Source: Prodigiosinella confusarubida
Lineage (GTDB): Bacteria > Pseudomonadota > Gammaproteobacteria > Enterobacterales > Enterobacteriaceae
Direction: 5' to 3'
Length of the DNA stretch: 64,000 bases
NCBI RefSeq assembly: GCF_002847015.1
Contig: NZ_CP025085.1
Coordinates: forward strand, 3,658,001-3,722,000
A program made the translations under genes and the position numbers. This document shows, piece by piece, positions 26,312 to 36,722 of the stretch (within the stretch, counting starts at the first letter, position 1; every line of letters begins with the position of its first letter). A model generated the notes under the pieces. That model was not told the DNA's origin. It searched no databases and worked only from the letters and a program-made list of their open reading frames with translations.

Positions 26312-27478
26312 TTATATAGCTGGCTCACCTTCGTAAGCTTTTCTGTAGAGCTCGATAACTTGTTCTTTAGTCGCTTTACGTGGATTGGTCAGCTGACAAA
26401 CGTCTTTTTTAGCATTTTCAGCCATAATGGCGAAATCTTCTGGTTTAACACCAAGGCTCTTCAGATCACGAGGAATACCAACTTGCTTGCTCAATCTTTG
26501 AATAGCGTTGATAGCTTTAACCGCAGCATCATCAGTGGAAAGACCAACTATATTTTCTCCCATCGCTTCTGCAATATCCTTGAATCGATTAAGATTGCTC
26601 ATTAGGTTAAATGATTCTATGTAAGGTAATAGAATTGCATTACATACACCATGCGGTAAATTATAAAAACCGCCAAGCTGGTGAGCCATAGCATGCACAT
26701 AACCTAAAGAGGCATTATTAAATGCAATGCCGGCCAAATATTGAGCATAAGCCATATTGTCTCTGGCTTTCATATATTCACCATTAGCAACAGCCTTAGG
26801 TAAATATTGGGTAATCATTTTAATTGCTTTTAATGCTGCGGCATCAGTAAGTGGATTAGCCATTGTTGATACATACGCTTCAATCGCATGGGTCAATGCA
26901 TCCATCCCCGTTGCGGCAGTTAACGAGGGCGGCATACCTACCATTAACTCAGGATCGTTAATTGAAATTTGCGGTGTAACACGCCAGTCGACAATGGCCA
27001 TCTTAACTTTGCGGTCGGTATCGGTAATGATGCAAAAACGCGTGATTTCAGAGGCCGTACCGGCAGTGGTATTAATTGCCATTAACGGGATCATATCATT
27101 ACTGGATCTATCAACGCCCTCATAATCCCTTATATTTCCGCCATTAGCCGCAACCAGACCAATGCCTTTGGCACAGTCGTGTGACGATCCACCACCAAGC
27201 GAGACTATTGAATTACAACCTTGTTCCCGATAGACCATAATGCCATCAGCGACGTTTTTATCTGTCGGGTTAGGTTCCGCACCAGAGAAGACATGAGTGT
27301 CAATTCCCGACTTTTTATAAATTTCAGCGACTTTATCCGCCATACCACTCTGAGCAAGAAATTTGTCAGTAACGATCAGTACTTTTTTAGCGTTTAGCGT
27401 TTTCGCTAACTCACCTACTTCTTGCACACTACCTTCGCCGAAAACATTGCGTGTCGGTAAAAAATAATAAGTTGACAT
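26312..27478 (-). CDS. Iron-containing alcohol dehydrogenase (1,3-propanediol/ethanol DH type)
   Basis: 388 residues from ATG 27478, which has GAGAGGA upstream; an ATG five codons earlier lies within that ribosome site. Group III metal-dependent dehydrogenase: NAD-binding GGGSSHDCAKGIGLV near residue 95 and Fe-ligand region GMDALTHAIEAYVS, then HAMAHQLGGFYNLPHGVCNA with the conserved histidines. Such enzymes interconvert short alcohols and aldehydes under fermentative conditions. It stands alone, with 700 bases of regulatory sequence upstream and a dispersed repeat downstream, so the substrate is not indicated by context. It resembles DhaT, YiaY/FucO and AdhB alike. Confidence 0.92.
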   Translation of the reverse strand: MSTYYFLPTRNVFGEGSVQEVGELAKTLNAKKVLIVTDKFLAQSGMADKVAEIYKKSGIDTHVFSGAEPNPTDKNVADGIMVYREQGCNSIVSLGGGSSHDCAKGIGLVAANGGNIRDYEGVDRSSNDMIPLMAINTTAGTASEITRFCIITDTDRKVKMAIVDWRVTPQISINDPELMVGMPPSLTAATGMDALTHAIEAYVSTMANPLTDAAALKAIKMITQYLPKAVANGEYMKARDNMAYAQYLAGIAFNNASLGYVHAMAHQLGGFYNLPHGVCNAILLPYIESFNLMSNLNRFKDIAEAMGENIVGLSTDDAAVKAINAIQRLSKQVGIPRDLKSLGVKPEDFAIMAENAKKDVCQLTNPRKATKEQVIELYRKAYEGEPAI

Positions 27479-28192
27479 GTATTTTCCTCTCATTGATTAG
27501 TCTTTACATTGTGTCCATGAATATATTTAAGCTATCGCCACAAAAATAAAAAAACACCACCAAAATTTTCGGAAACATATTTTCACAGAAAATTGATACA
27601 AACTTATAATGTCACTATACCCGCGGCGACAGGACACGTGCTGGGAATAATATATGAAAACAAAATAATAATTGTGAACAACCTCACAAAATATAAGGTT
27701 TTTGTCATTAAAAGGTTACAGATATATCAGCACTATTGTTGCAAGATAATACGATGATGCAACCTCATCTATTTATTTTATTGATAAAAATAACAAACAC
27801 TTTCATATTCCAATATATCCATTAATGCCACGTTCTTACATCATAAAAATATAAGTTATATTTCGTAGACCACCCTCTAAAGTAGCATAAAATGTCACCA
27901 TGTGATTTCACAATGTAACATCAGCCGTGAATACGAAGGAAAGCATCATTATTAAATAAGGAAATGCCAAGTATCCAAAAACCTCGAAGAGAACTTTGAT
28001 CTGCAACTGTTTTCCGCCACCACGGACAGGGCTATCCCCCACGCCATGTAACCGCCGTTTCTATGAGAAGGCTACCGATTTAGCCTATAGCTTACCAATA
28101 AGAAACAAACTGTAATGATAATTAATATTGACATTTAGTTGATTAAACATTAGTTTCAAATGAAATAAATGCCTAGTCAATATGTTGTAAGC
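27479..28192. promoter_or_regulatory. Intergenic region between alcohol dehydrogenase and MarR-emrAB
   Basis: About 700 bases, AT-rich with one GC-richer block (28000-28075). No gene is supported. A TTGACA at 28128-28133 is a possible -35 for the marR transcript. Overlapping AT-rich palindromic words (TTTAGTTGATTAAACATTAG, TTAGTTTCAAATGAAATAA) at 28134-28167 are candidates for an autoregulatory MarR operator. The GC-richer block may be a structured leader; no known riboswitch was recognised. Confidence 0.4.
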
Positions 28193-28648
28193 ATGAAGAA
28201 AAAACTTGCTGAAAATACCTATCCACTTGGTTTGCTGATTCACCTGGCAAACCAATTTAAAGATCAATTAATTAATGAATACCTTGCCGGTAGTGACATT
28301 ACCGCTGCCCAGTTCAAGGTATTAATCAATATTCGTAACGGGTTTGTCAGTCCGGTGGAAGTGAGTAAGAACATGATGATGGACGGGGGTGCACTGAGTC
28401 GCATGATTGAACGGATGGTGAAACGGAAACTGATTCTGCGTCTGCCTCACCCCAGCGATAAGCGTCAAGTGATCTTGGCGTTGACTGAAAAAGGGACGAC
28501 GATTTGTCAGCGTTTCGAGCTGGAGGGGATACAGATTTTACCGGTACAGATGACCGCCCGGCTTACCCCTCAGGAAACGGAACAACTCACACAGCTCCTC
28601 ACCAAGATGTTGCCGAATGACGTCATAGAACGCTTTTTCCCTCAATAA
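28193..28648 (+). CDS. MarR-family repressor of the adjacent efflux operon
   Basis: 151 residues from the ATG at 28193; an in-frame ATG at 28169 would add eight residues. The winged HTH is typical: DITAAQFKVLINIRNGFVSP, NMMMDGGALSRMIERMVKRK, and the beta-wing LPHPSDKRQVILALTEKG. MarR proteins dimerise and repress divergent or downstream efflux genes until a phenolic or similar ligand binds. It is followed after 29 bases by emrA- and emrB-like genes in the same direction, so it is the probable sensor for that pump. It is distinct from E. coli MprA in sequence. Confidence 0.88.
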   Translation: MKKKLAENTYPLGLLIHLANQFKDQLINEYLAGSDITAAQFKVLINIRNGFVSPVEVSKNMMMDGGALSRMIERMVKRKLILRLPHPSDKRQVILALTEKGTTICQRFELEGIQILPVQMTARLTPQETEQLTQLLTKMLPNDVIERFFPQ

Positions 28649-28677
28649 ACGAACAAATGGCAAAGGTCATCACCATC

Positions 28678-29856
28678 ATGGAAACAAAACCAGATTCCCC
28701 TCTTCCACACACCAGTCGACGTAAACGTAATTTTGCTGTTTTGCTGGTCATTTTGCTGTTGGCTGCTGCTGCTGGTGGGGTCTACTACCAACTGTATGTG
28801 CGTTTTTATGAGACCACCGACGATGCCTATGTTGATGGCAACCAGGTAACACTGACACCACAAATCGACGGTACTGTGACAAAAATCAGTGTTGATGTCG
28901 GAGATTATGTAAAGAAAGGGCAAACACTGGTGCAACTCAGTCCGAGCGATACCTACATCGCCTTGCAACAGTCGGAAGCGTCGCTGGCCAAGACCGTGCG
29001 CCAGGTACGTGGTCTGTACAGTACCGTGGATAACTATCAAGCGCAGGTGAAAGCCCAGCAGGTGGCACTGCAACAAGCCATTGGCGATTATAACCGTCGT
29101 AAAGGACTGGCCGCCAAAGGTGCCATCTCCACAGAATCGCTGGCGCATTATCAGGATGCGGTCAACAGCGCCCGCAGCAACCTTAATGCAGTAGAAGAGT
29201 CTCTGCGCGTCAATCAGGCCATGGTCAATAATACCGTGATCGACAATCATCCCGAGATCAAAAGTGCGGTGGCAGACCTACGTAGCAAGTATCTGGATTG
29301 GGCACGCTGCGCTATTGTTGCTCCAGTAAGCGGTTATGTTGCGAAGCGCTCCGTTCAGTTGGGGATGCACGTGAGTTCCGGCGCGACGCTAATGACAATC
29401 GTGCCCCTTAATCAGATATGGGTCGATGCCAATTTTAAAGAAAGCCAAATGCAGCAAATGCGGCTTGGTCAGCAGGTTACCCTGACCTCCGACATTTATG
29501 GTGATAAGGTGGTGTACAAGGGTGCGATAGAAAGCCTTGGTATCGGGACTGGCAGTGCCTTCGCCTTGTTACCTGCCCAAAACGCCAGCGGAAACTGGAT
29601 AAAAATCGTCCAGAGGCTCCCGGTGCGCATTGCTCTTGATCCAGAAAGTATAAAGCAATATCCGCTGCGTATCGGTCTGTCGATGTACGCCAAAGTGGAT
29701 ATTCACAATGATCAAGGCAAATTATTACCCACAGAAACGGTCAGTACGCCACGTTATCACACCGATGTTTACGACGTTACTCTTAAGCAAGCTGACGAAC
29801 TGGTAGCGCAAATTCTCCATGACAACAGTTTACCGTTGACGAACACCCATGGCTAA
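28678..29856 (+). CDS. EmrA-type membrane fusion protein
   Basis: 392 residues from ATG 28678; an earlier in-frame ATG at 28657 is possible and neither has a strong ribosome site. One N-terminal membrane anchor (FAVLLVILLLAAAAGGVYYQ) leads into a periplasmic HlyD/biotinyl-lipoyl domain. Typical blocks are YETTDDAYVDGNQVTLTPQID, DVGDYVKKGQTLVQLSPSD, a helical hairpin at ~residues 95-205, and WVDANFKESQMQQMRLGQQV. It also has the EmrA tail block GTGSAFALLPAQNASGNWIK. It links the EmrB-like inner-membrane pump to an outer-membrane channel such as TolC. The gene overlaps or abuts emrB. Confidence 0.92.
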   Translation: METKPDSPLPHTSRRKRNFAVLLVILLLAAAAGGVYYQLYVRFYETTDDAYVDGNQVTLTPQIDGTVTKISVDVGDYVKKGQTLVQLSPSDTYIALQQSEASLAKTVRQVRGLYSTVDNYQAQVKAQQVALQQAIGDYNRRKGLAAKGAISTESLAHYQDAVNSARSNLNAVEESLRVNQAMVNNTVIDNHPEIKSAVADLRSKYLDWARCAIVAPVSGYVAKRSVQLGMHVSSGATLMTIVPLNQIWVDANFKESQMQQMRLGQQVTLTSDIYGDKVVYKGAIESLGIGTGSAFALLPAQNASGNWIKIVQRLPVRIALDPESIKQYPLRIGLSMYAKVDIHNDQGKLLPTETVSTPRYHTDVYDVTLKQADELVAQILHDNSLPLTNTHG

Positions 29857-29866
29857 GGAAGCAGTG

Positions 29867-31393
29867 ATGAACGATAAGGCTGCTTTTACACCGCCGAGTC
29901 TGGCACTGGCGACATTCGCAATCTCGCTGGCGACATTTATGCAGGTGCTGGACTCTACGATTGCCAACGTATCGTTGACGACGATTGCCGGTAGTCTCGG
30001 CGTCAGTTCGGATCAGAGTACCTGGGTGATAACCTCTTTCGCCGTGTGCAACGCCATTTCCCTGCCATTGACTGGCTGGCTTTCCCGTACCATGGGTCAA
30101 CTACGACTGTTTATTGTCTCGGTTTTACTGTTCAGTCTTGCGTCTTTCCTTTGCGGTTTTGCGCAGAACATGACAGAGCTGATTATTTTCCGGGCCTTAC
30201 AGGGTTTCTTTGCCGGTCCAATGTACCCCATGTGCCAAACGCTGTTGCTGATGATATTTCCACCCTCACGGCGCAACATGGCACTGGCACTTTTGGCGAT
30301 GGTGACAGTAGTAGGTCCGATCGTCGGCCCTATTACTGGTGGCTGGATCACCGATAGTTATTCCTGGTCGTGGATTTTTTACATCAACGTGCCGATCGGC
30401 ATTTTTGCCTCGATCATTGTCTGGATGCAGCTACGTGACTGGCGGAATACCATAGAACGCGTCAGTGTCGACTATATCGGTATTGGGCTGTTGGTCATCG
30501 GCGTTGGTTTGTTGCAGGTAGTGTTGGATAAAGGCAATGATCTGGACTGGTTTTCTTCCACGAATATCGTAACGATGTCGGTTATTTCCGCCATCGCGCT
30601 GGTGTCCTTTATTATCTGGGAGTTGGGAGAACGCCACCCGATTGTTAACCTACGGCTGTTTGCCGACCGAAATTTCACTGTCGGTACGCTATCGTTGATG
30701 CTCGGGTACGCCGCATTTTTTGCCATTAATGTGATTCTGCCTCAATGGCTTCAGAGGTGGATGGGATATACCGCAATCTGGGCAGGACTGGCAGCCGCGC
30801 CAATGGGGATGTTGCCAGTGATACTGTCGCCGATTATTGGACGTTACGGCAACCGGGTGGATTTACGGCTGCTCGCCACAGTGTCGTTTGTGATCATGGG
30901 ATTATCATGTCTGATGCGCGCTCAATTCAACACCAATGTAGATTTCATGACTATTGCCGGTGTGCAGCTATTCATGGGAATGGGCGTGGCGTTTTTCTTT
31001 GTGCCACTGACCTCTATTTTGCTCTCGAGTCTGCATGGCAAGGATGTGGCTGAAGGCTCAGGACTGGCAACCTTTTTGCGCGTATTGGGTGGGAGTTTTG
31101 CCTCATCGCTTTCCACCTGGATCTGGTCAAATCGTGAGATTTATCACCACGCGATACTGAGCGAAAGCGTGTCCATATATAATCCGGCTGCGGTAAGTTA
31201 CCTCCATCGGATGGGCGGTATCACGCAAACCAATCTGGCACAACTGGATCAAACAGTGCAACAACAGGCGTGGATGTCCTCGACTATTGATTACTTCCAT
31301 TTATTGGGGTGGGGCTTTCTGGGACTGATCGTGGTTATCTGGTTTGCCAAACCACCTTTTACAACGCCAGGACCAGTATCATCAGGGCATTAA
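29867..31393 (+). CDS. EmrB-type DHA2 multidrug efflux transporter (MFS, 14 TM)
   Basis: 508 residues from ATG 29867, with AAGGA seven bases before it; an in-frame ATG at 29849 lies inside the end of emrA. It is a proton-driven drug:H+ antiporter of the DHA2 branch. Motifs: TFMQVLDSTIANVSLTTIAG in TM1, WLSRTMGQLRLF in the first loop, GPIVGPITGGWITD in TM5 (antiporter motif C). It forms a tripartite pump with the EmrA-like protein and an outer-membrane factor, exporting hydrophobic uncouplers, bile salts or plant phenolics. Regulated presumably by the MarR gene upstream. Confidence 0.93.
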   Translation: MNDKAAFTPPSLALATFAISLATFMQVLDSTIANVSLTTIAGSLGVSSDQSTWVITSFAVCNAISLPLTGWLSRTMGQLRLFIVSVLLFSLASFLCGFAQNMTELIIFRALQGFFAGPMYPMCQTLLLMIFPPSRRNMALALLAMVTVVGPIVGPITGGWITDSYSWSWIFYINVPIGIFASIIVWMQLRDWRNTIERVSVDYIGIGLLVIGVGLLQVVLDKGNDLDWFSSTNIVTMSVISAIALVSFIIWELGERHPIVNLRLFADRNFTVGTLSLMLGYAAFFAINVILPQWLQRWMGYTAIWAGLAAAPMGMLPVILSPIIGRYGNRVDLRLLATVSFVIMGLSCLMRAQFNTNVDFMTIAGVQLFMGMGVAFFFVPLTSILLSSLHGKDVAEGSGLATFLRVLGGSFASSLSTWIWSNREIYHHAILSESVSIYNPAAVSYLHRMGGITQTNLAQLDQTVQQQAWMSSTIDYFHLLGWGFLGLIVVIWFAKPPFTTPGPVSSGH

Positions 31394-31429
31394 CTGGCTT
31401 AACGATATCAGAGCGTCGTTTTCACCTGT

Positions 31430-31458
31430 CTGCAACGCCAAATCTATTAGGTATATAA
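31430..31458 (+). repeat. Dispersed repeat, half copy (copy 3)
   Basis: CTGCAACGCCAAATCTATTA then GGTATATAA matches the right end of the copy at 26264-26290 (CTGCAACTCGAAATCTATTG then GGTATATA) with three differences. Only this end is present, just upstream of the KDG kinase. Confidence 0.6.
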
Positions 31459-31490
31459 TTCGCTAACTTATTCAGAAATGGACGAAATAA

Positions 31491-32513
31491 ATGAAAGTGT
31501 TAACTTTTGGAGAAATGATGTTGCGGCTGAAACCTGTCGGTAACAATCGCATTATTCAGTCCGATGTTTTTGAAGCCGCCTATGGCGGTGCCGAAGCCAA
31601 CGTCGCGGTATCATTATCACTGCTTGGAAATAACGCCGCCTACCTGACCAAATTGCCCAAAAATCTATTGGGTGAAACAGCACTTTCCACACTGCGTAAA
31701 TATGGTGTCGATACGACAAAAGTGTTACGTGGCGGAAACCGTTTGGGGATCTACTTCTTCGAGAAAGGTGCCAGCGTACGCGCTACCAATGTCGTCTATG
31801 ATCGTGCTGGGAGCGCTTTCGCGGAAGTGAAACAGACAGAGTTCAACTGGGAAGCCATTTTCAGGGATGTCGATTATTTCTATTTCTCCGGTATCACTCC
31901 CGCCATTTCAGTCGAGCTGGAACAAGCCGTAACAGCTGCCTGCGTCTACTGCCAGAAGCATAATATCCCGGTGGTCTGCGACATGAATTACCGTGGCAAG
32001 ATGTGGTTACCAGAAAAAGCGCAAACAGTGATGTCCAGGCTGATGCATTACGTCACAATTTGTATCGCCAATGATGAAGATTTCGAAGCGACGCTCGGCA
32101 TCAAGGCATTTGATGGCGATATGTCCCGCGGCATCGAACAGATTGACGCGTTTAAAGACGGCATGCAGGAAGTCACCAGAAGATATCCAGGTTGCAAGAT
32201 GGTAGTCAGTGTCCTGCGTAATATCCAATCCGTCGAAGACAGCCAGTGGATGGGGCTGCTGCTGAGTGAAGGTACATTCTATGAAACCAACCGTTACAAT
32301 GTGCATGTAATGGAAGGCGTTGCCGCAGGTGATGCTTTTGGCGCCGGCTTAATGCACAGCCTGCTACACAAATTTGACACACAGGAAGCGATTGAATTTG
32401 CGATTGCAGCCAGCGTATTGAAACTGACCATCAGCGGTGATTTGAATCTGGTTCAGGAGTCAGATATCCGCGCGGTGATGAAAAAAGGCGGTGGCGCAAG
32501 CCTCAGCCGCTAA
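31491..32513 (+). CDS. PfkB-family sugar kinase, likely 2-keto-3-deoxygluconate kinase (KdgK-like)
   Basis: 340 residues of the ribokinase/PfkB family. The N-terminal GEMMLRLKPVGNNRI and sugar-site YGGAEANVAVSLSLLGN are followed by a C-terminal anion-hole/catalytic motif VAAGDAFGAGLMHSLL with the base Asp. The family phosphorylates KDG to KDPG, feeding pectin or uronate breakdown into the Entner-Doudoroff cleavage. It is a monocistronic gene ended by a hairpin, with no kdgA or uxu gene next to it, so the substrate assignment rests on family resemblance only. Confidence 0.82.
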   Translation: MKVLTFGEMMLRLKPVGNNRIIQSDVFEAAYGGAEANVAVSLSLLGNNAAYLTKLPKNLLGETALSTLRKYGVDTTKVLRGGNRLGIYFFEKGASVRATNVVYDRAGSAFAEVKQTEFNWEAIFRDVDYFYFSGITPAISVELEQAVTAACVYCQKHNIPVVCDMNYRGKMWLPEKAQTVMSRLMHYVTICIANDEDFEATLGIKAFDGDMSRGIEQIDAFKDGMQEVTRRYPGCKMVVSVLRNIQSVEDSQWMGLLLSEGTFYETNRYNVHVMEGVAAGDAFGAGLMHSLLHKFDTQEAIEFAIAASVLKLTISGDLNLVQESDIRAVMKKGGGASLSR

Positions 32514-32526
32514 GCGGTAGGAAAAA

Positions 32527-32557
32527 GTATTCCGGCTGAAGCTATCGGCCGGAATAC
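32527..32557 (+). terminator. Hairpin after the sugar kinase
   Basis: GTATTCCGGC pairs perfectly with GCCGGAATAC around an 11-base loop, 14 bases past the kinase stop. There is no clear T-run afterward, so the termination strength is uncertain. Confidence 0.6.
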
Positions 32558-32659
32558 GCCCATAGCTTACGGATGACATCGGGTTATGCAGCCCCCGCCA
32601 GGCAATAACCATCTCTGGTGACCCATTTTCAGCAGGAATTACTGCTGATAAGACGCTGA

Positions 32660-32812
32660 TTAGCGTCGCGGGCAACCACATGAAGAAGGTATTGCGTTGT
32701 CATACCAAGCTTGAACAGTCGATTCATCAAGCCAAAAAGTTAGCAAACCCCGACTGATGAGTGCCCTGTAGTATCCCTTCCAGTTAGTGATGTTGAACTT
32801 TTACTTTGCCAA
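32660..32812 (-). pseudogene. IS5-family transposase, N-terminal fragment
   Basis: On the minus strand the frame reads KFNITNWKGYYRALISRGLL then TFWLDESTVQAWYDNAIPSS and stops at 32660-32662, with another stop just before KFN. The word order (ITNW..Y..AL..RG.LTFW.DE) is the standard IS5-group N-terminus. The rest of the transposase is missing. The following ~270 bases to 33081 show no gene. Confidence 0.75.
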
Positions 32813-33081
32813 GGTATGTCGGGGTATCGTCAGGAATATCGTGAACTGATCCTGATAACAACCCAAAATTCAATTTATTCAACGTCTATTACGCCCCCTC
32901 GTTTTTACAACAACTGAATTTGATGCAGTATGGAACGTTCTATCAACGTACCGCGACAAAATGGGATGAACATCTCATTAATCCTGGCTGCATTACTGGT
33001 GCAAGCAGGTCGTCAGCACAAAAATTACCTGTACCAAGGCGTTCCCTGCCGCACTGTCTTCTTATGCACGGCGATATTGGA

Positions 33082-35040
33082 TCAGGTTTCCGCAATCCAT
33101 ACCCGCATCTCCCCTTCGCCTCGGTTGGCCCAGCAAAAATAGGGAATAAAGAGCAAGGAGCACTGTCGGCGTCGCGGAGGCTCACCGTCATAATCATAAA
33201 GGGGCTGTTGCAACGCATCTGTTACCGACACGCCTTCCCCCGGTGCCTGGATCAGTGTTTTCCCTGCCAGTACTCCTTCGCCGGCCAACAAACGAAAATT
33301 ATTGCCAGCAGACAAACTCAGTTGATGCAGATTATCGCCGTTATCAGCCTGTTCCAGGCAATACACCAGCGGTCCACGTTGCAAAGCAACCTTGCCCAGG
33401 TTTTGGCGTACCAGCGGATTGCTTCGTACCCGGCGCACCGGCATCGGTAAGATCAATTGAATATTGTCACCTTCAGACCAGGTACGCGTGAAATAGACAT
33501 ATCCTCGCCGGGGCGTCATATCAACAGGTTCGCCGTTCAGGATCGCCTGTGGCTCCGGGCACCAACCCGGCAAACGCAGCGCCAGCGTAAATGACGTCGC
33601 GGACGGACAAGTTACCGTGATATTAACGGTATCATCCCAAGGATAATTACCGGTTTGACACACCGTCAGGGAATGCTCGCCCACAAGAAGAGTCACCTCG
33701 CTGCCGATATAGAGGTTCACAAACAGGGTTTCTTCACTTCGGGTGTAAATGTAATTTCCGAGAGACCCCAACAACCGAGCGATATTGGGTGGACAGCAGG
33801 CGCAGCCGAACCACTGCTGACGCACCGGTTTGATGTGATCGAAAATATGGTTGCATTTGATGGCGCCAGGATGGACCTCCAGCGGATTGACGTAGAAAAA
33901 GTGTTTCCCGTCGAGAGCCATACCCGCCAGCACGGTATTATACAGTGCCCGTTCCATCACGTCGGCATATTGCCCGTCTGTCTCCATTTGCAGCATGCGC
34001 CGGGCAAACATCATCAGGCCGATAGACGCGCAGCTTTCTGTATAGGCGGTGTCGTTGGGCAGATCGTAATCGGAAGTAAACGCCTCTCCATGGCTTTGTG
34101 CGCCGATCCCGCCGGTAATGTACATTTGACGTTGCGTCATATCGTCCCATAAACAATGACAAGCGCGGCGCATATCTTCATCGCCGCTGATACATGCCAG
34201 ATGGGCGACACCCGCCAGCAGATAAACAAACCTGACCGCATGTCCTACCGCTGTCGTCTGCAACGCAATGGGTTTGTGCGCCTGGCTGTATGATTTGTCT
34301 TTCACCATCCAGGCCGCGCCGTAGTTTTGCCAATAGGAGGTGCGACCGCGATGTTCATATTCAAGGTCATAAAAGTGGGGTTCGGTGCCCCGTTGTTCAA
34401 CAAAATAACGCGCCAGGGAGAGATAACGTTGCCTGTCGGTGACGTCATACAATTCCATCAATGCCAGTTCGATTTCCGGGTGACCCGGATACCCGTGAAG
34501 CTGCTGGGGGCCGGGGCCAAAAACTTCATCAATATGATCAGCCAGGGCGCAGACAACCTCGAGCAGGCGGGTTTTACCGGTGGCGCGGTAGTAAGCTACG
34601 CCGGCCTCGATCATATGTCCGGCGCAATACAATTCATGGCATTCCGCCAGGTTAGTCCAGCGCTGCTTCGGTGCCTTCACTGTGAAATAGGTATTCAGGT
34701 AGCCGTCTGGCTGTTGTGCAGCGGCGATCAGTTCAATGGTTTCATCAGCGGTATGCTCTAGTTGCGGATCCGGCTGTTGGCACAGCATCCAGGCCACCGC
34801 CTCCAACCATTTCGCCACATCGCTGTCCTGGAATACCATACCGTAAAATTCTCCCTGGCTGCATCCTGCCGCGAGACGAAAGTTTTCTATGGCGTGGCTA
34901 GGCTCTGCGTCGGCGATACGATCATTTAGCGCCTCCCACTGGTACGGCAAGACCACATCCCTGACCAGTCGCTGATAATCCAGCCAGAAGGAATCGGTCA
35001 ACTTGATATGATGCAGGTCTATTTCAGATGTTTTTCCCAT
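33082..35040 (-). CDS. GH127 beta-L-arabinofuranosidase (DUF1680 family)
   Basis: 652 residues, the normal length for GH127 (HypBA1-type). These cytoplasmic enzymes release L-arabinose from beta-arabinooligosaccharides derived from hydroxyproline-rich plant glycoproteins. The zinc-bound active site is readable: Glu and Cys in AYTESCASIGLMMFARRML and the Cys pair in WFGCACCPPNIARLLGSLGN. The alpha/alpha barrel portion begins with HHIKLTDSFWLDYQRLVRDV. It forms a two-gene unit with a sugar transporter 21 bases upstream, divergent from an AraC regulator. No secretion signal is present, so substrate must be imported. Confidence 0.9.
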   Translation of the reverse strand: MGKTSEIDLHHIKLTDSFWLDYQRLVRDVVLPYQWEALNDRIADAEPSHAIENFRLAAGCSQGEFYGMVFQDSDVAKWLEAVAWMLCQQPDPQLEHTADETIELIAAAQQPDGYLNTYFTVKAPKQRWTNLAECHELYCAGHMIEAGVAYYRATGKTRLLEVVCALADHIDEVFGPGPQQLHGYPGHPEIELALMELYDVTDRQRYLSLARYFVEQRGTEPHFYDLEYEHRGRTSYWQNYGAAWMVKDKSYSQAHKPIALQTTAVGHAVRFVYLLAGVAHLACISGDEDMRRACHCLWDDMTQRQMYITGGIGAQSHGEAFTSDYDLPNDTAYTESCASIGLMMFARRMLQMETDGQYADVMERALYNTVLAGMALDGKHFFYVNPLEVHPGAIKCNHIFDHIKPVRQQWFGCACCPPNIARLLGSLGNYIYTRSEETLFVNLYIGSEVTLLVGEHSLTVCQTGNYPWDDTVNITVTCPSATSFTLALRLPGWCPEPQAILNGEPVDMTPRRGYVYFTRTWSEGDNIQLILPMPVRRVRSNPLVRQNLGKVALQRGPLVYCLEQADNGDNLHQLSLSAGNNFRLLAGEGVLAGKTLIQAPGEGVSVTDALQQPLYDYDGEPPRRRQCSLLFIPYFCWANRGEGEMRVWIAET

Positions 35041-35061
35041 TTTTGATTCCCTGGTTAAGGT

Positions 35062-36459
35062 TTAGGCTAACTGACGATCCTGAAGATCACGGGATATGCG
35101 AGTCATACTGGCATTGTCCAGTCGGCAGAAATGTAAGGCGACAGCCAGCAAGACATGAAATATCGCCGGTATTAAGCTTTCCATCATCCGGATGCCGTGG
35201 AGTGACGCGGGAGTTTGATGATCGATACCGGGAACATAGGCCACCAGAACAAACACCAGGCTGATAATACCGGCACTGGATGCCCAGGCCAGTTTGATAA
35301 AGAACAGATTAAACGCAAAGCTCATACCCGATGAGCGAATACGCGTTTTCCAGAAACCATAATCATCGGCGAACGCCATCAGGGAGAAATGCAACGTCAG
35401 GGTAAAACCAAGGATAACGCTGTTGATGAAAATCACCGCCAGCCATAGGGTGCGATAGGCTTCCCCCGTGGGGATAAACCACATCAGGATACCCAGGACC
35501 GCCAAGACGATATTGGTGTAATAATACAGCCTTACCGTGTCGATGCGGCGAGATAAACCATTGACAATCATTGCGCCAATAATGGATGCCACGGTGACAG
35601 CGGTAAAAAACAGCGACGTGTAACTGGAGCTGCCGTGCAGCACATAGGAGATGAAATACATATACCCACCGCCGCGAATATTAAAGACATTTATCAGCAA
35701 AAATGACATCAGTAACATCAGCAGCAACTGATCGTTTTGACGCAAACCCCGTAAATGTTCCCGAGGTGAAAACTTACCCAGTACCGTCATGGGAACCCGT
35801 TCGCGCACCCAGAAAAAGCAGCACAGAAACATCGTTACCGCAATAACACACAGCACAGCGACGCCGCGTTGATAGCCGTGGGCTGCATTGCCGTTCCCCA
35901 GTGTAGCCACCAGCCAGGGCAATCCCACCGAGACCAGGAAACCAGCAATACCGCACAACACGAAGCGCCAGGCCTGACAGGAAATCACCTCCCGGTGGAC
36001 ACCGGTCATGGTATTTATCAACGCGCAATAAGGCACATTGATGGCGGTATAGCTCAAGGAGAGCATCAGGTAGGTGACAAAGGCCCAGAGGATTTTTACA
36101 TTGAGACTCACATCGGGCACAGTGAACGTCAGGATACCGATAATACCGATGGGTAAAGCAGCCCATAACTGCCAGGGACGGAATCGCCCCCAACGGCTCA
36201 CGGTTCGGTCCGCTAGCACCCCCATCAGGGGATCGGATACAGCATCTACGACACGAAGCACAATAAACATGATGCCCACCAGTGCCGGAGTGAGACCGAA
36301 TATATCGGTATAAAAGAAGGTCAGGAAATTCATCATCAGGCTGGTAATAACGGTGCCACCCGCATCACCTAAACCGTAGCCGATCTTTTCACGAATGGAT
36401 AAATAGCTGCCGACAGTTATTTCCGGGACAGCAGTATGAGGAATGGAGGTGGTTGACAT
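35062..36459 (-). CDS. GPH/MelB-family sugar:cation symporter
   Basis: 465 residues with about 12 transmembrane segments and the glycoside-pentoside-hexuronide family signature: [37 protein letters not shown], and [27 protein letters not shown]. It resembles YicJ/XynB-neighbour transporters. It lies just upstream of the GH127 gene in the same direction and is expected to import the arabinoside that GH127 cleaves. Its promoter region faces the AraC regulator across ~260 bases. Confidence 0.92.
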   Translation of the reverse strand: MSTTSIPHTAVPEITVGSYLSIREKIGYGLGDAGGTVITSLMMNFLTFFYTDIFGLTPALVGIMFIVLRVVDAVSDPLMGVLADRTVSRWGRFRPWQLWAALPIGIIGILTFTVPDVSLNVKILWAFVTYLMLSLSYTAINVPYCALINTMTGVHREVISCQAWRFVLCGIAGFLVSVGLPWLVATLGNGNAAHGYQRGVAVLCVIAVTMFLCCFFWVRERVPMTVLGKFSPREHLRGLRQNDQLLLMLLMSFLLINVFNIRGGGYMYFISYVLHGSSSYTSLFFTAVTVASIIGAMIVNGLSRRIDTVRLYYYTNIVLAVLGILMWFIPTGEAYRTLWLAVIFINSVILGFTLTLHFSLMAFADDYGFWKTRIRSSGMSFAFNLFFIKLAWASSAGIISLVFVLVAYVPGIDHQTPASLHGIRMMESLIPAIFHVLLAVALHFCRLDNASMTRISRDLQDRQLA

Positions 36460-36722
36460 TATTTTCTCCTCGCCGATAACGAGTTATTGGCATGCGGAAG
36501 GGTAAGAAGTTAATGACTCAATTTAGTACATATTTTTATTGTTCCACTGGTTAAAACTCGCACACTATATGGGCCGCAACAAGGTGCGGAAAAGGTAGAT
36601 AAACGGTACGATTCCGACATGGATTTAAAATTGTGAAGCAGATCAATAGTGCAGCCGTATTACCTGAAATTCCCGTGCTTGTTTGCTAAGTTGAAAAGAA
36701 GTAGTAATTACGGTAATTAATT

